A stretch of 59,620 nt of DNA. Source: Streptomyces sp. AcH 505. GTDB taxonomy: Bacteria; Actinomycetota; Actinomycetes; Streptomycetales; Streptomycetaceae. Positions within the stretch are counted from its first letter, which is position 1. Each line of letters opens with the position of its first letter. Below are positions 17,736 through 26,151 of the stretch, one piece after another. The stretch is taken from the NCBI RefSeq assembly GCF_000818175.1, contig NZ_JTIY01000001.1, forward strand, positions 278,878 through 338,497, read 5' to 3'. Below the pieces are notes generated by a model. That model was not told where the DNA came from, did no database searches, and saw only the letters and a program-made list of their open reading frames with translations. A program made the translations under genes and the position numbers.

Positions 17736-18695
17736 ATGACTGACGACATCCGCATCGGCGTCCTGCTCGACACCACCGTCCGGGGCAGCGACGACGACCC
17801 CCGGGAGCTGATCGCGTTCGCCGTACGCGCCGAACGTCTCGGCTTCGACTCGGTATGGGTCAACGACACGCTCCTGTCGCCCCAGATCGAACCGCTGACG
17901 CTGCTGGCCGCGCTGGCACCGGCGACCGAGCGGGTCACCCTCGGTACCGCGGTCCTGATGCCGGTACTACGCAGGCCCCTGACGGCAGCGCGCGCCCTGG
18001 CATCGGTCGACCTGCTCTCCGGCGGACGGCTGATCGCGGGCCTGGGCGCGGGTTTCCCCGGCCGGTTCGGCCGGCCGCTGTACGACCTGTCCGAGGTGCC
18101 CTGGGAGCGACGGTTCGCCCGCCTGGACGAGACGGTCGCCCTGTGGCGCCACCTCTGGAGCGGCGAGCCGTCCGGCTCGTTCCACGGGGAATTCCTGCAC
18201 TTCGACGCCCTGCCCGAGCCCACCAGGACCTACCGGCCCGGCGGCCCGCCACTCTGGCTGGGCGGCGCCTCACCCACGGCGCTCGCCCGCACGGGCCGCG
18301 ACTACGACGGCTGGCTGCCCTACCCGCCGGAGCCGGCGGAGTACGAAAACGGTCTCGTCCAGATACGAAGCGCCTCGTCAGCCGCAGGACGCGCCCCGGG
18401 CGCGGTGACTCCCGCGCTGTACGTGACGGTACTCATCGCCGAGGACGCGGAGCGGGGCCGCGCGGAACTGGCCCCGTACATCAAGGGCACCTACGGGCTC
18501 TCGCTCGAAGAACTGTCGAAGATCCAACTGCTGCTCACCGGTACACCCGAGGACGTGACATCGGGACTCCGGGACTACCTAGCGGCGGGTGCGCGGCACA
18601 TCGTCTGCCGCATAGGCACCACCGACCCCGGCAAGCGCATCGACCAACTGGGGCACATCGCCGAGCTGATCCCCGGCCTGACGCTCTCCCCCTGA
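17736..18695 (+). CDS. LLM class flavin-dependent oxidoreductase
   Basis: 319 aa luciferase-like TIM barrel. Features: IGVLLDT at the first strand, ERLGFDSVWVNDTLL (about residues 37-51), LGTAVLMP, ASVDLLSGGRLIAGLGAGFPG and WLGGASPTALAR. It binds FMN or F420; the substrate is unknown. ATG 17736 is chosen because the strand-1 motif follows at once; ATG 17727 is also in frame. It appears monocistronic, with a convergent gene starting four bases after its stop. Confidence 0.87.
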   Translation: MTDDIRIGVLLDTTVRGSDDDPRELIAFAVRAERLGFDSVWVNDTLLSPQIEPLTLLAALAPATERVTLGTAVLMPVLRRPLTAARALASVDLLSGGRLIAGLGAGFPGRFGRPLYDLSEVPWERRFARLDETVALWRHLWSGEPSGSFHGEFLHFDALPEPTRTYRPGGPPLWLGGASPTALARTGRDYDGWLPYPPEPAEYENGLVQIRSASSAAGRAPGAVTPALYVTVLIAEDAERGRAELAPYIKGTYGLSLEELSKIQLLLTGTPEDVTSGLRDYLAAGARHIVCRIGTTDPGKRIDQLGHIAELIPGLTLSP

Positions 18696-18698
18696 GAA

Positions 18699-18929
18699 CT
18701 ACGAATGTTCGACGCCGCCGGGTATTCGGGCCGCCTTCTCGGCCGCCTCCGCCTGCATCGCGGCCCGCGAAGCCACATGCACCGGCAGCAGACTCAACCC
18801 CCACCCACCGACCACCACGGCCCCCTCGAAGGCCCCGGCCTGCCCGGGTATCAGCGCCAGCCGCAACGCGGCCCACCACCACAGGCCGCCAAGAGCGAGC
18901 GCGGGAAGCAGCACTATTCGCTTCGCCAT
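18699..18929 (-). CDS. Small membrane protein
   Basis: 76 aa. Two hydrophobic stretches (about residues 5-25 and 32-52) flank a short loop, and the C-terminus is Ala/Glu-rich. ATG 18929 has a perfect GGAGGT ribosome site seven bases upstream. No family was recognised. It converges on the LLM oxidoreductase gene. Confidence 0.65.
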   Translation of the reverse strand: MAKRIVLLPALALGGLWWWAALRLALIPGQAGAFEGAVVVGGWGLSLLPVHVASRAAMQAEAAEKAARIPGGVEHS

Positions 18930-19144
18930 GGCCACCTCCTAGGACCGACGCAGACCGCCGTCCCCCGCAGTCTCCCCCGCCGGACCCCACCCCGCATCCA
19001 GAGCCGATACGGCCACTACCGGCGACGTCACCCGAAAGGCTGACAGGCTCCAGCGAAACCCCCCGAATGATCCGGTTCTCGATAGATTGCGCAGCCCCCC
19101 ACCAACACACCTATAACCCGATCGAGTTGAGGGGTTCCTCTCAA

Positions 19145-19666
19145 GTGAGCCATCAGTACCCTAATCAGCCGCAGCAGCCGGGCCATCAGATGCCGGCCGG
19201 GCCACCGCCGCCCAAGAAAAAGAAGGCGGGGAAGATCGCCGGGTTCGGCTGCCTCGGGGTCGTCGCACTCCTCGTGATCATTGGCATCGCCGCGAGCGGC
19301 GGAGACAACAACAAGGCATCCGGCCCCACACCCGCCGACAAGCCTGCTGCCACGAGCAACAAGGCCGGCAACGACGACAAACCCGCAGGGTCCGCCAAGG
19401 GCGAGAAGCCCGCCAAGAAGACGGCGGAAGAGTATCCGGACGGCGACTATGTCGTGGGCGAGGACATTCCCGCAGGCATGTACACCTCGGAGGGCGCCAA
19501 GAAGGGGCTCGTAGAGTTCTGCGGCATCACGACCAAGCCCGCCGACCCCGCCACCGTGCCGCAAGCCAAGGCGGCGAACGCCGACGAACGAATCATCATC
19601 ACTCTTACGAAGAGCGATGGCGTCGTCTCGGTATCGGGCTGTGAGCCACTGAGGCCCCGCAAGTAA
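19145..19666 (+). CDS. Membrane-anchored secreted protein, single TM
   Basis: 173 aa. A Pro/Gln-rich N-terminus and KKKKAGK precede one hydrophobic helix (about residues 33-53), then a Lys/Ala/Thr-rich linker and a small domain containing DYVVGEDIPAGMYTSEG with two Cys, likely outside the cell. The PAGxY phrase recurs in small Streptomyces lipoprotein-like proteins. GTG 19145 has GAGGGG upstream; the longer open frame is read-through of noncoding DNA. A strong terminator follows. Confidence 0.75.
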   Translation: MSHQYPNQPQQPGHQMPAGPPPPKKKKAGKIAGFGCLGVVALLVIIGIAASGGDNNKASGPTPADKPAATSNKAGNDDKPAGSAKGEKPAKKTAEEYPDGDYVVGEDIPAGMYTSEGAKKGLVEFCGITTKPADPATVPQAKAANADERIIITLTKSDGVVSVSGCEPLRPRK

Positions 19667-19676
19667 GCGGGCCGAC

Positions 19677-19719
19677 AAGCGCCCCCTTGCGGGTCACCAA
19701 GGACCCGCTCAGGCGCTTT
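19677..19719 (+). terminator. Strong bipartite terminator at the host/element border
   Basis: Nested stems AAGCGCC/GGCGCTT and GCGGGTC/GACCCGC enclose the loop ACCAAG and end in TTT. It terminates the preceding membrane protein gene and is the last recognisable host feature before the integrase. Confidence 0.85.
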
Positions 19720-19804
19720 CCGCCTGGAACATCCACGCGTGCTTCTCGCGATCATGGCCCTACCTGGCATCTTGGCGGTTGTTGATCTTCGCATTACGCG
19801 AGAG
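19720..19804. other. Probable attL region of the integrated element
   Basis: 85 bases between the host terminator and the integrase stop. It holds a 7-bp inverted repeat, TCTCGCG (19744-19750) and CGCGAGA (19797-19803), 46 bases apart. Integrases of this type usually lie beside their attachment site, so the crossover core should be here. No tRNA 3' end is visible, and the matching attR is outside the window, so the core cannot be fixed. Confidence 0.35.
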
Positions 19805-20998
19805 TTACGTGATCTTGGAGACCGTCGCAAGCCGCTCCCGCGGCGCCGACTTCTCTACCTCCGGCGCCCAGGCGTCATCCAGGACATCCCTCGTCTGTTC
19901 CTCCGCCTCGTTGAACAGGTGCGCATAGATCCGAAGGGTCGTCAGGACGTCCTTGTGCCCGAGACGCTTCTGGACGACCTTCGGATTTTCCTTCCCCGCG
20001 ATCAGCACCGAGGCGTAGTGGTGGCGGAGCTCATGCATGTGCCTGGGGCGAACCCCCGCCTTACGGCAGATGTTCTTGAGCGCCCAGTCAATCGTGCTCT
20101 CGCCGACCGGCTTGCCGCCCGGCATTGTGAAGATCAGCCCCTTCCAGGGCCCCTCCGTCGGTGGGGGGTGCTTCGCGATGCGCGCCGCCAGAACGTTGAG
20201 CGCCCTGTTGTTGAGAGGGATCACCCTCTTACCCGCACCGGTCTTGAGGTCGTCGAAATGCAGGCCCCTCCCCGCCTCGTACACCAACTGCTCTTCGACG
20301 CGGTAGTTCTTACGGAGGAAATCGATCTTGTCGACACGCATGCCGCGAAGCTCGCCTGATCGGAGTCCGGTGAGGGCGTCAACCTCGATCAGCTCTTCCC
20401 ACAAGTCCGCGTACGCGTGGGACATGAGCAGTTGGACTTCCGCAACGTCCGGCGGATCGACGGTGGACTCGACGAGCGTCGGGGCCTTGATGCCGTCGAA
20501 GGGACTGGCATGGATCACCTTGTCGATCACGGCCAGTCTGAACACCGAGCGAACGTAGCGGGCGACGCGGTTCGGATACCCACCTGACAGCTCGTACTTG
20601 CTGGTCAGCAAGGCCTGCCATGCGCCGGCCTGCGAGGGCTTGATGGTCCGCATCTCGCGCCCGCCCCACTCGGGCATGAGGTACCGCCGCAGAGCCCCCT
20701 CGTACTCCTTCCAGCTCCGGTCGATGATCCCTTGGGCCGGCAGCCAGAAGTCGTAGGCGTATTTCCGGACCGTCACCTTCCCGGCCTCCGGGTCGAGATA
20801 GTCGCCGGCCAGCAGCGAGTGGCTCATCTTGGTGATGTGCTTCTCCGCGTCGACCTTCTTCGCGAACAGCTTCGTCTTCGGGGCGCCGTCCGGGGTCCAC
20901 CAACGAGCTTGCCAGCGCTTGCCGACGCCGTAGTACCTGCTCTCGATTAACTTCCCGTCGGGCCCCTTCTTGTGCCAGAGGTCACGAACGTGCGCCAT
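19805..20998 (-). CDS. int: Tyrosine-type site-specific integrase
   Basis: 397 aa phage/ICE integrase. N-terminal DNA-binding domains are followed by the catalytic domain with Arg213 (ALTGLRSGEL), His322 and Arg325 (HMHELRHHYA), His348 (LGHKD) and the nucleophile Tyr358 (LRIYAHL). All are present, so it should be active. ATG 20998 is used; the gene begins just after the stop of the 77-aa gene, so both are one unit. It marks the left end of the element, with its 3' end facing the host border. Confidence 0.95.
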   Translation of the reverse strand: MAHVRDLWHKKGPDGKLIESRYYGVGKRWQARWWTPDGAPKTKLFAKKVDAEKHITKMSHSLLAGDYLDPEAGKVTVRKYAYDFWLPAQGIIDRSWKEYEGALRRYLMPEWGGREMRTIKPSQAGAWQALLTSKYELSGGYPNRVARYVRSVFRLAVIDKVIHASPFDGIKAPTLVESTVDPPDVAEVQLLMSHAYADLWEELIEVDALTGLRSGELRGMRVDKIDFLRKNYRVEEQLVYEAGRGLHFDDLKTGAGKRVIPLNNRALNVLAARIAKHPPPTEGPWKGLIFTMPGGKPVGESTIDWALKNICRKAGVRPRHMHELRHHYASVLIAGKENPKVVQKRLGHKDVLTTLRIYAHLFNEAEEQTRDVLDDAWAPEVEKSAPRERLATVSKIT

Positions 20999-21001
20999 CA
21001 A

Positions 21002-21235
21002 CTACCCCATTGCTCTAAGGAGTTCGCCACAGACTTCCGTCACTTGAACGCCGTGTCCTTCCCAGTGGCGAATTTGGGCGAGGAGCTGGCGGACGATCGC
21101 GTACCGCAGGTTCGGGTCGCTGATGTCGGACGGCGCGACGAGCAGCCAGTCCCCCGTTTGTGGGTCACGGACAACTGCTGCACGCACGGCCGCCGGGAGG
21201 AGCTCGTGCTGGAGGACGATCCAGCGAACAGACAT
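21002..21235 (-). CDS. Small protein co-transcribed with the integrase
   Basis: 77 aa, soluble, no cysteine cluster and no clear helix-turn-helix. It begins MSVRWIVLQHELL and contains DPQTGDWLLVAPSDI. Its stop abuts the integrase start, so translation is coupled. It could be an accessory recombination factor, but this is only inferred from position. No family was recognised. Confidence 0.65.
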   Translation of the reverse strand: MSVRWIVLQHELLPAAVRAAVVRDPQTGDWLLVAPSDISDPNLRYAIVRQLLAQIRHWEGHGVQVTEVCGELLRAMG

Positions 21236-21390
21236 GGCAGCGCCTTACTGCACCGACCCCCCACGAGTCCGGTGCGGCATGTGCAAGGAAGTGCAGTATT
21301 ACGCCCATGTGGGTGTATGGGTAGGCTGAATCGATAAATGTGATGATTCAACGTTACGGGGACTTCAGGAGGTTCAGGAGGTTCGCGCAG

Positions 21391-21825
21391 TCACTCGCGT
21401 TTGCCCTGACGGTCCTTTTCTGCCGCTTTTGCGGTCTGCACCCGACCCGCCTCGGCGTCCTGCACAGCCCTCATCAGCTCTTCGAGATGCCGGCGAACCT
21501 CAGGCAGGTCCTCGTCGGAGACTTCGGCGACACGCGCGATAGCGATCTCGAGGGCGCCCGTGGTGGTGATGTCCTGGACCTCGTACGGTCCCGAGCCCTC
21601 GTAAGGCTCGTTGGCATCCTTTGCGCGCGCCTCGATGAGGCGGGCCATGGGGATACTGAGGCCGTTGCTGATCTTCAGGAGGGTGGCATCCCGCGGCCTC
21701 TCGGTCAGGCCGGCCAGGATCTTCCGGAACGACTCGAAGTGCATGCCGGACCGCTCGGCACCTTGGCGTGCACTGAGGTCACGCTGGCGGAGGTGGTCGA
21801 CGAGCAGCTGGGACAGGTTGCCCAC
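21391..21825 (-). CDS. XRE-family repressor-like regulator
   Basis: 144 aa. An N-terminal helix-turn-helix (about residues 4-60: LVDHLRQRDLSARQGAERSG ... FRKILAG ... IPMARLIEA) is followed by a mainly helical acidic region likely for dimerisation. GTG 21825 has GGAGGGAG five bases upstream. It is divergent from the long rightward operon, across a region with a palindromic operator, and so is the best candidate for the element's lysogeny or transfer repressor. Its tail is rich in Lys, Asp and Glu. Confidence 0.8.
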   Translation of the reverse strand: MGNLSQLLVDHLRQRDLSARQGAERSGMHFESFRKILAGLTERPRDATLLKISNGLSIPMARLIEARAKDANEPYEGSGPYEVQDITTTGALEIAIARVAEVSDEDLPEVRRHLEELMRAVQDAEAGRVQTAKAAEKDRQGKRE

Positions 21826-21951
21826 GCCGACTCCCTCCAGACCTAACTCGGATGTGGAGATCGTAGCGCCCCGCCATCGTCTGAACATTCTGAAGCTCCC
21901 CAAGACTCTTGCGAGCCCCGAACGCGACGAAGGCCCTGAAAGATTCGTAAA

Positions 21952-22000
21952 TCACTGACCACTTCTAGTTGTCAGTGAAGCGTCGCAGTGCTTAGCTATA
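21952..22000 (+). promoter_or_regulatory. Main rightward promoter with operator copy 1
   Basis: TTGTCA (21969-21974) and TAGCTA (21993-21998), 18 bases apart, form a good promoter for the rightward operon. The operator TGACCACT-N3-AGTTGTCA (21956-21974) covers its -35 box. A second pairing, TCACTGAC with GTCAGTGA (21952-21978), is offset over the same site. Repressor binding here would block transcription of everything to about 52.8 kb. Confidence 0.7.
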
Positions 22001-22046
22001 GGGAGCAAGAGGTCATCAGGCCATCTAGCGAGTGAAGGGGTCATCC

Positions 22047-22307
22047 ATGCCTGACGTGACCACTGAAAGTGGTCGTGCGCCGGAGCCGCCCAGTACGGAC
22101 CAGGCCACCTCGGATCTGACGACCGAGGAGTGGCTCACACCGAAGGACGTGTGCATGCGCACCAAGATCCCCGTGGGGACTCTGGGGCAGTGGCGGCACG
22201 CCGGTATCGGCCCGAAGTGGACGAAGTTCGAAGGCTCGATTGTGCGGTACCCGCTCTCCGGTTACCGAGAGTGGTTGGCCCGCCAGCAGCAGAGCGCCAC
22301 CGCCTAG
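22047..22307 (+). CDS. Helix-turn-helix protein, excisionase/AlpA-like
   Basis: 86 aa. A Ser/Thr/Glu-rich N-terminus is followed by a winged helix-turn-helix: WLTPKDVCMRTKIPVGTLGQW (about residues 29-49), then a wing ending IVRYPLSGYREWL. This is the MerR-like fold of excisionases. ATG 22047 has GAAGGGG upstream. It is the first gene of the rightward operon, close to int, so it probably controls excision or early transcription. Its codons 4-10 contain operator copy 2. Confidence 0.75.
   Translation: MPDVTTESGRAPEPPSTDQATSDLTTEEWLTPKDVCMRTKIPVGTLGQWRHAGIGPKWTKFEGSIVRYPLSGYREWLARQQQSATA
22057..22075. promoter_or_regulatory. Operator copy 2 inside the excisionase-like gene
   Basis: TGACCACT-GAA-AGTGGTCG; the inner seven bases on each side are a perfect palindrome. 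It is the same motif as at 21956 and 22334 and overlaps codons 4-10 of the first gene. Confidence 0.65.
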
Positions 22308-22323
22308 AAAGCAAGGAATCCGC

Positions 22324-22542
22324 ATGCCTTCCGTGACCACTCAGAGTGGTCAGGCCCGACAGGACCTGATCGACCTGCTCAAGCAGACCCGTACGGCGGT
22401 GCTCGCTGAACAGGAGCACACCCGGCGGCTGCAGGAGGCGGTCGACACCGCGGCCCAGTCGGCGACTGACATCGGGAGCGGCGTGCGGATCAGCACGGCT
22501 GCATGGGAGCGGCTCCGCGACCTCGCGAGCCCTCAGACGTAG
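22324..22542 (+). CDS. Small helical protein with N-terminal operator sequence
   Basis: 72 aa, almost wholly helical (DLIDLLKQTRTAVLAEQEHTR ... RLRDLASPQ) and suited to a coiled coil. Its first residues MPSVTTQSG echo MPDVTTESG of the previous gene because both starts carry the same palindromic DNA site. ATG 22324 has AAGGA upstream. Function unknown. Confidence 0.65.
   Translation: MPSVTTQSGQARQDLIDLLKQTRTAVLAEQEHTRRLQEAVDTAAQSATDIGSGVRISTAAWERLRDLASPQT
22334..22352. promoter_or_regulatory. Operator copy 3 inside the second operon gene
   Basis: TGACCACT-CAG-AGTGGTCA, a perfect 8-bp palindrome with a 3-base centre. It is the best copy of the three and lies 277 bases from copy 2. Confidence 0.65.
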
Positions 22543-22619
22543 CAGGGCCGTCCCGGATGCACCCGGAACGGACCCCACCAAAGCAACCCACCAACCAGCA
22601 CAGGGAACGGAGGCGGGCC

Positions 22620-23222
22620 TTGAAACCACAGGCTAGCCCCAAGATCGCGCCGCCGGGGAAGACCGAGGAGCCGGAGCTCCTGGTCCGCGCCCGTAACGGC
22701 GACCGCACAGCCTTCGCCCAGCTCTACACCGAACACCACGGCCCCATCTACCGCTACGTGGTCAGCCGCGTCAGGGACCCGTACACAGCCGAGGACCTTA
22801 CGTCCGAGACGTTCCTCCGCGCCCTCCGCCGCATCGACCGCTTCGCATGGCGCGGTCAGGACATCGGCGCCTGGCTCGTCACCATCGCCCGGAACATCGT
22901 GTCCGACCACAACAGCCTGGCCCGGAACCGGTACGAGATGCCGACCGCTGACATGCGCGTCGTGGACCGGACGGTCGGCAGTGCCGAGGAGGTCGCGCTC
23001 GTCGAGCTGGTGCACGCCGACCTGGCGACCAGCCTCCGCAGTGCTCTGGAGCGGCTGACGCCGGGACAGCGCACGGTCCTGCGCCGGCGCTTCCTGGAGG
23101 AGCAGTCGATCCAGGAGGCCGCAGACTCGATGTCCCTCACCCCGGGGGCGGTCAAGACGATGACGTACCGGGCGATGCGTTCGGTCGAGCACTCCCTCGC
23201 TGACCTGCGAGGTGCCGCATGA
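22620..23222 (+). CDS. RNA polymerase sigma factor, sigma-70 family (ECF-like)
   Basis: 200 aa with sigma region 2 (FAQLYTEHHGPIYRYVVSRV ... YTAEDLTSETFLRALRRID, about residues 35-80) and region 4 (LTPGQRTVLRRRFLEEQSIQEA ... GAVKTMTYRA, about 145-190), no region 3. TTG 22620 is chosen because GGAGG lies six bases upstream; ATG 22557 is possible. No anti-sigma gene is next to it. Such sigma factors near the left end of Streptomyces elements probably drive their own operons. Confidence 0.85.
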   Translation: MKPQASPKIAPPGKTEEPELLVRARNGDRTAFAQLYTEHHGPIYRYVVSRVRDPYTAEDLTSETFLRALRRIDRFAWRGQDIGAWLVTIARNIVSDHNSLARNRYEMPTADMRVVDRTVGSAEEVALVELVHADLATSLRSALERLTPGQRTVLRRRFLEEQSIQEAADSMSLTPGAVKTMTYRAMRSVEHSLADLRGAA

Positions 23223-23542
23223 GCAAGTCACCGACCTTCGCCGACCAGGGCCCGCAGTTCCGGGTCCTCGCCCAGATGGCTGAAGCGTTCCCGACCATGC
23301 CGCGCGTTCACCTGGGTTGCTACACCCACATCACTGACCACCTCGACTTCATGGTCAGGTCCGCCGCCGACTTCGAGAGGTGGCGGACGGCGCTCGGCAT
23401 CCCGAGTGACGACGTCGTCCTGTCCGAGGCGAGGCCCGCTGACCCAAGCCGCTACTTGCGGTTCAGGAGTCAGTTCAACGGTCTGGGCCTTGAGTTCTCT
23501 GTCGCCCTGCCCGTTCCCGAGCTGGAAGGGGTCGAGGCGTGA
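23219..23542 (+). CDS. Hypothetical protein
   Basis: 107 aa, soluble. Contains MPRVHLGCYTHITDHLDFMV and ADFERWRTALGIPSDDV. It overlaps the sigma-factor gene by ATGA and the next gene by GTGA, so it is translated as part of the operon. The phrase DFERWRTALG recurs in looser form in the next protein (WAAWRRYLGI), which hints at a shared small domain. No function is known. Confidence 0.6.
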   Translation: MSKSPTFADQGPQFRVLAQMAEAFPTMPRVHLGCYTHITDHLDFMVRSAADFERWRTALGIPSDDVVLSEARPADPSRYLRFRSQFNGLGLEFSVALPVPELEGVEA

Positions 23543-24387
23543 ACACGAACCTCCCCCAGACGATCAAGCTGATCGCGGAGATCACTGGGTGTACGCCGGA
23601 GGCTGCGAACGCCGCCGCGCACGCGCTCAACAAGCAGGGGCTGATCGCGGATCCGTTCCGTACGCAGGGCATCGTCCTGCGCAGGAACGCGGCCGCCGGC
23701 ACCTGGTCGCGTCAGCCGCTCAGCGAGCTGGAGCAGCAGGCCATCGCGTGGGACGCGTCGTGCAAGCGCGCCCAGGCCCTCGCCGACCTGATCCAGTTCG
23801 AGGCCGGCGAAGGCCGCGGCCTGATGCGAGTCCAGGTCGACGGGGACCGACTGCTGGTCACCGTGCAGATCACGCACACGGAGCAGTGGGCGGCGTGGCG
23901 AAGGTACTTGGGGATCACCCGGGAACAGCCGAATCCGCTGCCGCTGCCGCACGCGTTCGCCGGGGACGGTCACCGGAACGGCGTTGCGGTCTCCCTGATC
24001 GCGTACGACGCGCCGCAGACCGAGGTCCGCGAAGTCGCGGCCGCCACGATGCCGTACCGCCACGACGGCGCCGTGTATGACCTGGCCCTGCCGCTGCGGG
24101 ACCGCGAGGGCGACGTCTGGGACTACGCGCAAACGAGCGTGACGGGGATGCCGCTCCTGACTAGGCGCGGCGGGACCGGTGAGCGCTGCTCGCTGGCGAA
24201 CCTGGTGTGGCAGCTGGGCCCGGTGGAGACCGTGCGTGAACCGCAGGCCGTGCCCGGCATCCGCGAGGCGACCGTCAGCGAGTTTGTCACGCACATGGCT
24301 GCGCAGGATCCCAAGCAGCTGGAGCGCGACCGCGTCGCAGCCCGTGCCGGCACCGACATCACCGCACACAGCGAGGTGTCGGCATGA
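23539..24387 (+). CDS. Hypothetical protein of a Streptomyces-type family
   Basis: 282 aa. It starts MNTNLPQTIKLIAEITGCTPE, a helical segment, then a mixed alpha/beta body with QWAAWRRYLGITREQPNPLPL and no metal or nucleotide motif. I believe similar proteins occur in Streptomyces elements next to sigma-factor genes, but assign no function. GTG 23539 overlaps the preceding stop by four bases. Confidence 0.6.
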   Translation: MNTNLPQTIKLIAEITGCTPEAANAAAHALNKQGLIADPFRTQGIVLRRNAAAGTWSRQPLSELEQQAIAWDASCKRAQALADLIQFEAGEGRGLMRVQVDGDRLLVTVQITHTEQWAAWRRYLGITREQPNPLPLPHAFAGDGHRNGVAVSLIAYDAPQTEVREVAAATMPYRHDGAVYDLALPLRDREGDVWDYAQTSVTGMPLLTRRGGTGERCSLANLVWQLGPVETVREPQAVPGIREATVSEFVTHMAAQDPKQLERDRVAARAGTDITAHSEVSA

Positions 24388-25778
24388 GCAACGAGCTCTC
24401 ACACGACACACAATCCGAGATCCGTGTCCGGGTCCTCTTCGACTCGTACGACCTCCTGGCGCCGTCGAAGAAGCAGACGCAGGTCGTCGTCGAGATTCCC
24501 AACGTCGTCCGCACGTCCTACCTGCTGCCCTCACGCTTCGCCGCGGTGATGCGCGAGGCCGAGTGGGGCGACGTGCTCGACAACGCCCACGACTACTACG
24601 CCACGGTCTTCGGCGACCCGGATGCATCTGCGCACGCCAAGGTGCGTGAGTGGTTGGGGGGCGACGAGCACCGTGACCAGCTGGCTGAGGCGTGGAAGCA
24701 CGACTGGATCCGACGCCACCCGGTTGCCCGCAACCTTCAGGCCCAGGTCGATCGGCTTCGCGCCTTGACCGACAGCACTCCGGTCGGTCTTTCGCGCGAG
24801 CTGCATGTCGCAGTTGGCGACATGATCGGCGACGTCCAGCCGGCCGAGGACGGGCTGATCGTCTCGTTCGGCGAAGCCGTCCGCAACCGCCGCGAGCACG
24901 ACCACCCCAAGTGGGAGGACCTGTTCTGCATGAACTTGTCCTCGTACATGGGTGAGCGGATGGCGCCTGTGCTGCGGCGTCTCCTCGATGGCGAGGCGAA
25001 AATCGGGGAGCTGGAGGCGCAGCGCGAGCGGCGCCGGGTCCGGCTGGTCGAGGCTGAGGCCGACCTCCAGGAGGTCCGCGGTCTGCTGTCCCCGAACGGT
25101 GAGGACCGTCGGATCCCCGCGCATGTCGAGATCCATGAGCAGGTGGCTCCGGCCGTCGAGTGGCTGCTGACACGGGTCGCCGACCTTGAGACAACTGCCG
25201 AGTCACAGCGACATGCCGGCTTCCTGGCAGCCATCGCGGTCATGCGGCAGGAAAAACTACCGATGTCCGTCGACTTGCTGGAAGCACAACTGGAGCTCGA
25301 CGAACTCGACGCGGCTGAAGGGAAGGACACCCCCAAGGGCGAGTCCACCCGGCCGAACCTGGGCGAGTTCATCACCTGCCAACGCTGCTCGCAGGGCGAG
25401 TGGTCGGAGAAGGCCATCGAGCGCGGCTGGGTGCAGACGTCTATGGGTTGGCTGTGCCCGCAGAACGCTGCCAGTGCCGCCGCCGTTGACGAACTCCTGG
25501 TTGCCGCCGCCGAGCGCGCTGCCGCCGAGCTGCGCGCCCTCGGAACGCCGGAGACCGTCGACACCGAGCTGACCGGCAACGACGTCCGTCTCCACCTCCT
25601 CGTCGCCACACGCGCAGAGCTGACGACGTGGATGGAGCGACTCGGCTGCGACCAAGGCCTGGCGACCTATCACGGCCACGGGCTCGTCACCTCCCATGGC
25701 ACCTGGAACGGCGTGGACATCGCAGTCCGCGCCGACGGCGTGCCCTCCCTCCCGAAGCCGGGTGAGGACCGTGGCTGA
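24384..25778 (+). CDS. Large coiled-coil hypothetical protein
   Basis: 464 aa. The N-terminal domain (about residues 1-110) is followed by helical, heptad-like stretches (about 190-235: EAKIGELEAQRERRRVRLVE). A single CQRC motif lies near residue 333, and a small C-terminal alpha/beta domain follows (LHLLVATRAELTTWMERLG). The C-terminal piece resembles the DFERWRTALG-type segments of the two genes before it, so this three-gene block may share a domain. ATGA overlap with the upstream gene. Function unknown. Confidence 0.6.
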   Translation: MSNELSHDTQSEIRVRVLFDSYDLLAPSKKQTQVVVEIPNVVRTSYLLPSRFAAVMREAEWGDVLDNAHDYYATVFGDPDASAHAKVREWLGGDEHRDQLAEAWKHDWIRRHPVARNLQAQVDRLRALTDSTPVGLSRELHVAVGDMIGDVQPAEDGLIVSFGEAVRNRREHDHPKWEDLFCMNLSSYMGERMAPVLRRLLDGEAKIGELEAQRERRRVRLVEAEADLQEVRGLLSPNGEDRRIPAHVEIHEQVAPAVEWLLTRVADLETTAESQRHAGFLAAIAVMRQEKLPMSVDLLEAQLELDELDAAEGKDTPKGESTRPNLGEFITCQRCSQGEWSEKAIERGWVQTSMGWLCPQNAASAAAVDELLVAAAERAAAELRALGTPETVDTELTGNDVRLHLLVATRAELTTWMERLGCDQGLATYHGHGLVTSHGTWNGVDIAVRADGVPSLPKPGEDRG

Positions 25779-26151
25779 CACCTTCGCCGGCCTTCGGGTC
25801 GACACCGCTGGCGTCTGCACCGGCGTCCAGATCAGCCGGGCCCGGTACCTCGACGAGCTGCCCGCCATGGTCGGCGGCCCCATCGAGTTCGCGCACTACG
25901 GCACCGCCGAGTCAGCGATCACTGTCATCGTCCACGAGACCGGTCTTACCGACGGCCTGCCCATCAACCGCCTGGTCACCGTGGCTGCGGCCATGCTCCG
26001 CGGGGGTCCCCTGCGGTACCCGCTGCACGGTCCCATCGTCGTGCTCGGCGCTGCCCAACGCACCCTGGATCTGACCGATCTGACGGAATCCCAGCGCACC
26101 TTCCTGCTCAACCTGCCCGCCGCCCTCGCGAAGGTCGGTGAGGCCTTGTGA
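25771..26151 (+). CDS. Hypothetical protein
   Basis: 126 aa, soluble alpha/beta. Contains RVDTAGVCTGVQISRARYLDE and YPLHGPIVVLGAAQR. GTG 25771 overlaps the preceding gene by eight bases and has GTGAGGA upstream; the end overlaps the next gene by GTGA. No family recognised. Confidence 0.6.
   Translation: MADTFAGLRVDTAGVCTGVQISRARYLDELPAMVGGPIEFAHYGTAESAITVIVHETGLTDGLPINRLVTVAAAMLRGGPLRYPLHGPIVVLGAAQRTLDLTDLTESQRTFLLNLPAALAKVGEAL

Noticed and set aside
17855..19666. 603-codon frame that would join the LLM region to the membrane-anchored protein
   Set aside because: Only its last 174 codons are protein-like and have a ribosome site; the first part is out of frame with the LLM gene and is noncoding or shadow.
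19720..19804. tRNA 3' end as attachment site
   Set aside because: Both strands were checked for a T-loop and acceptor pattern; none was found.
21360..21390. Direct repeat TTCAGGAGG twice downstream of the XRE gene
   Set aside because: Only two short copies; likely chance in this composition, with no link to a function.
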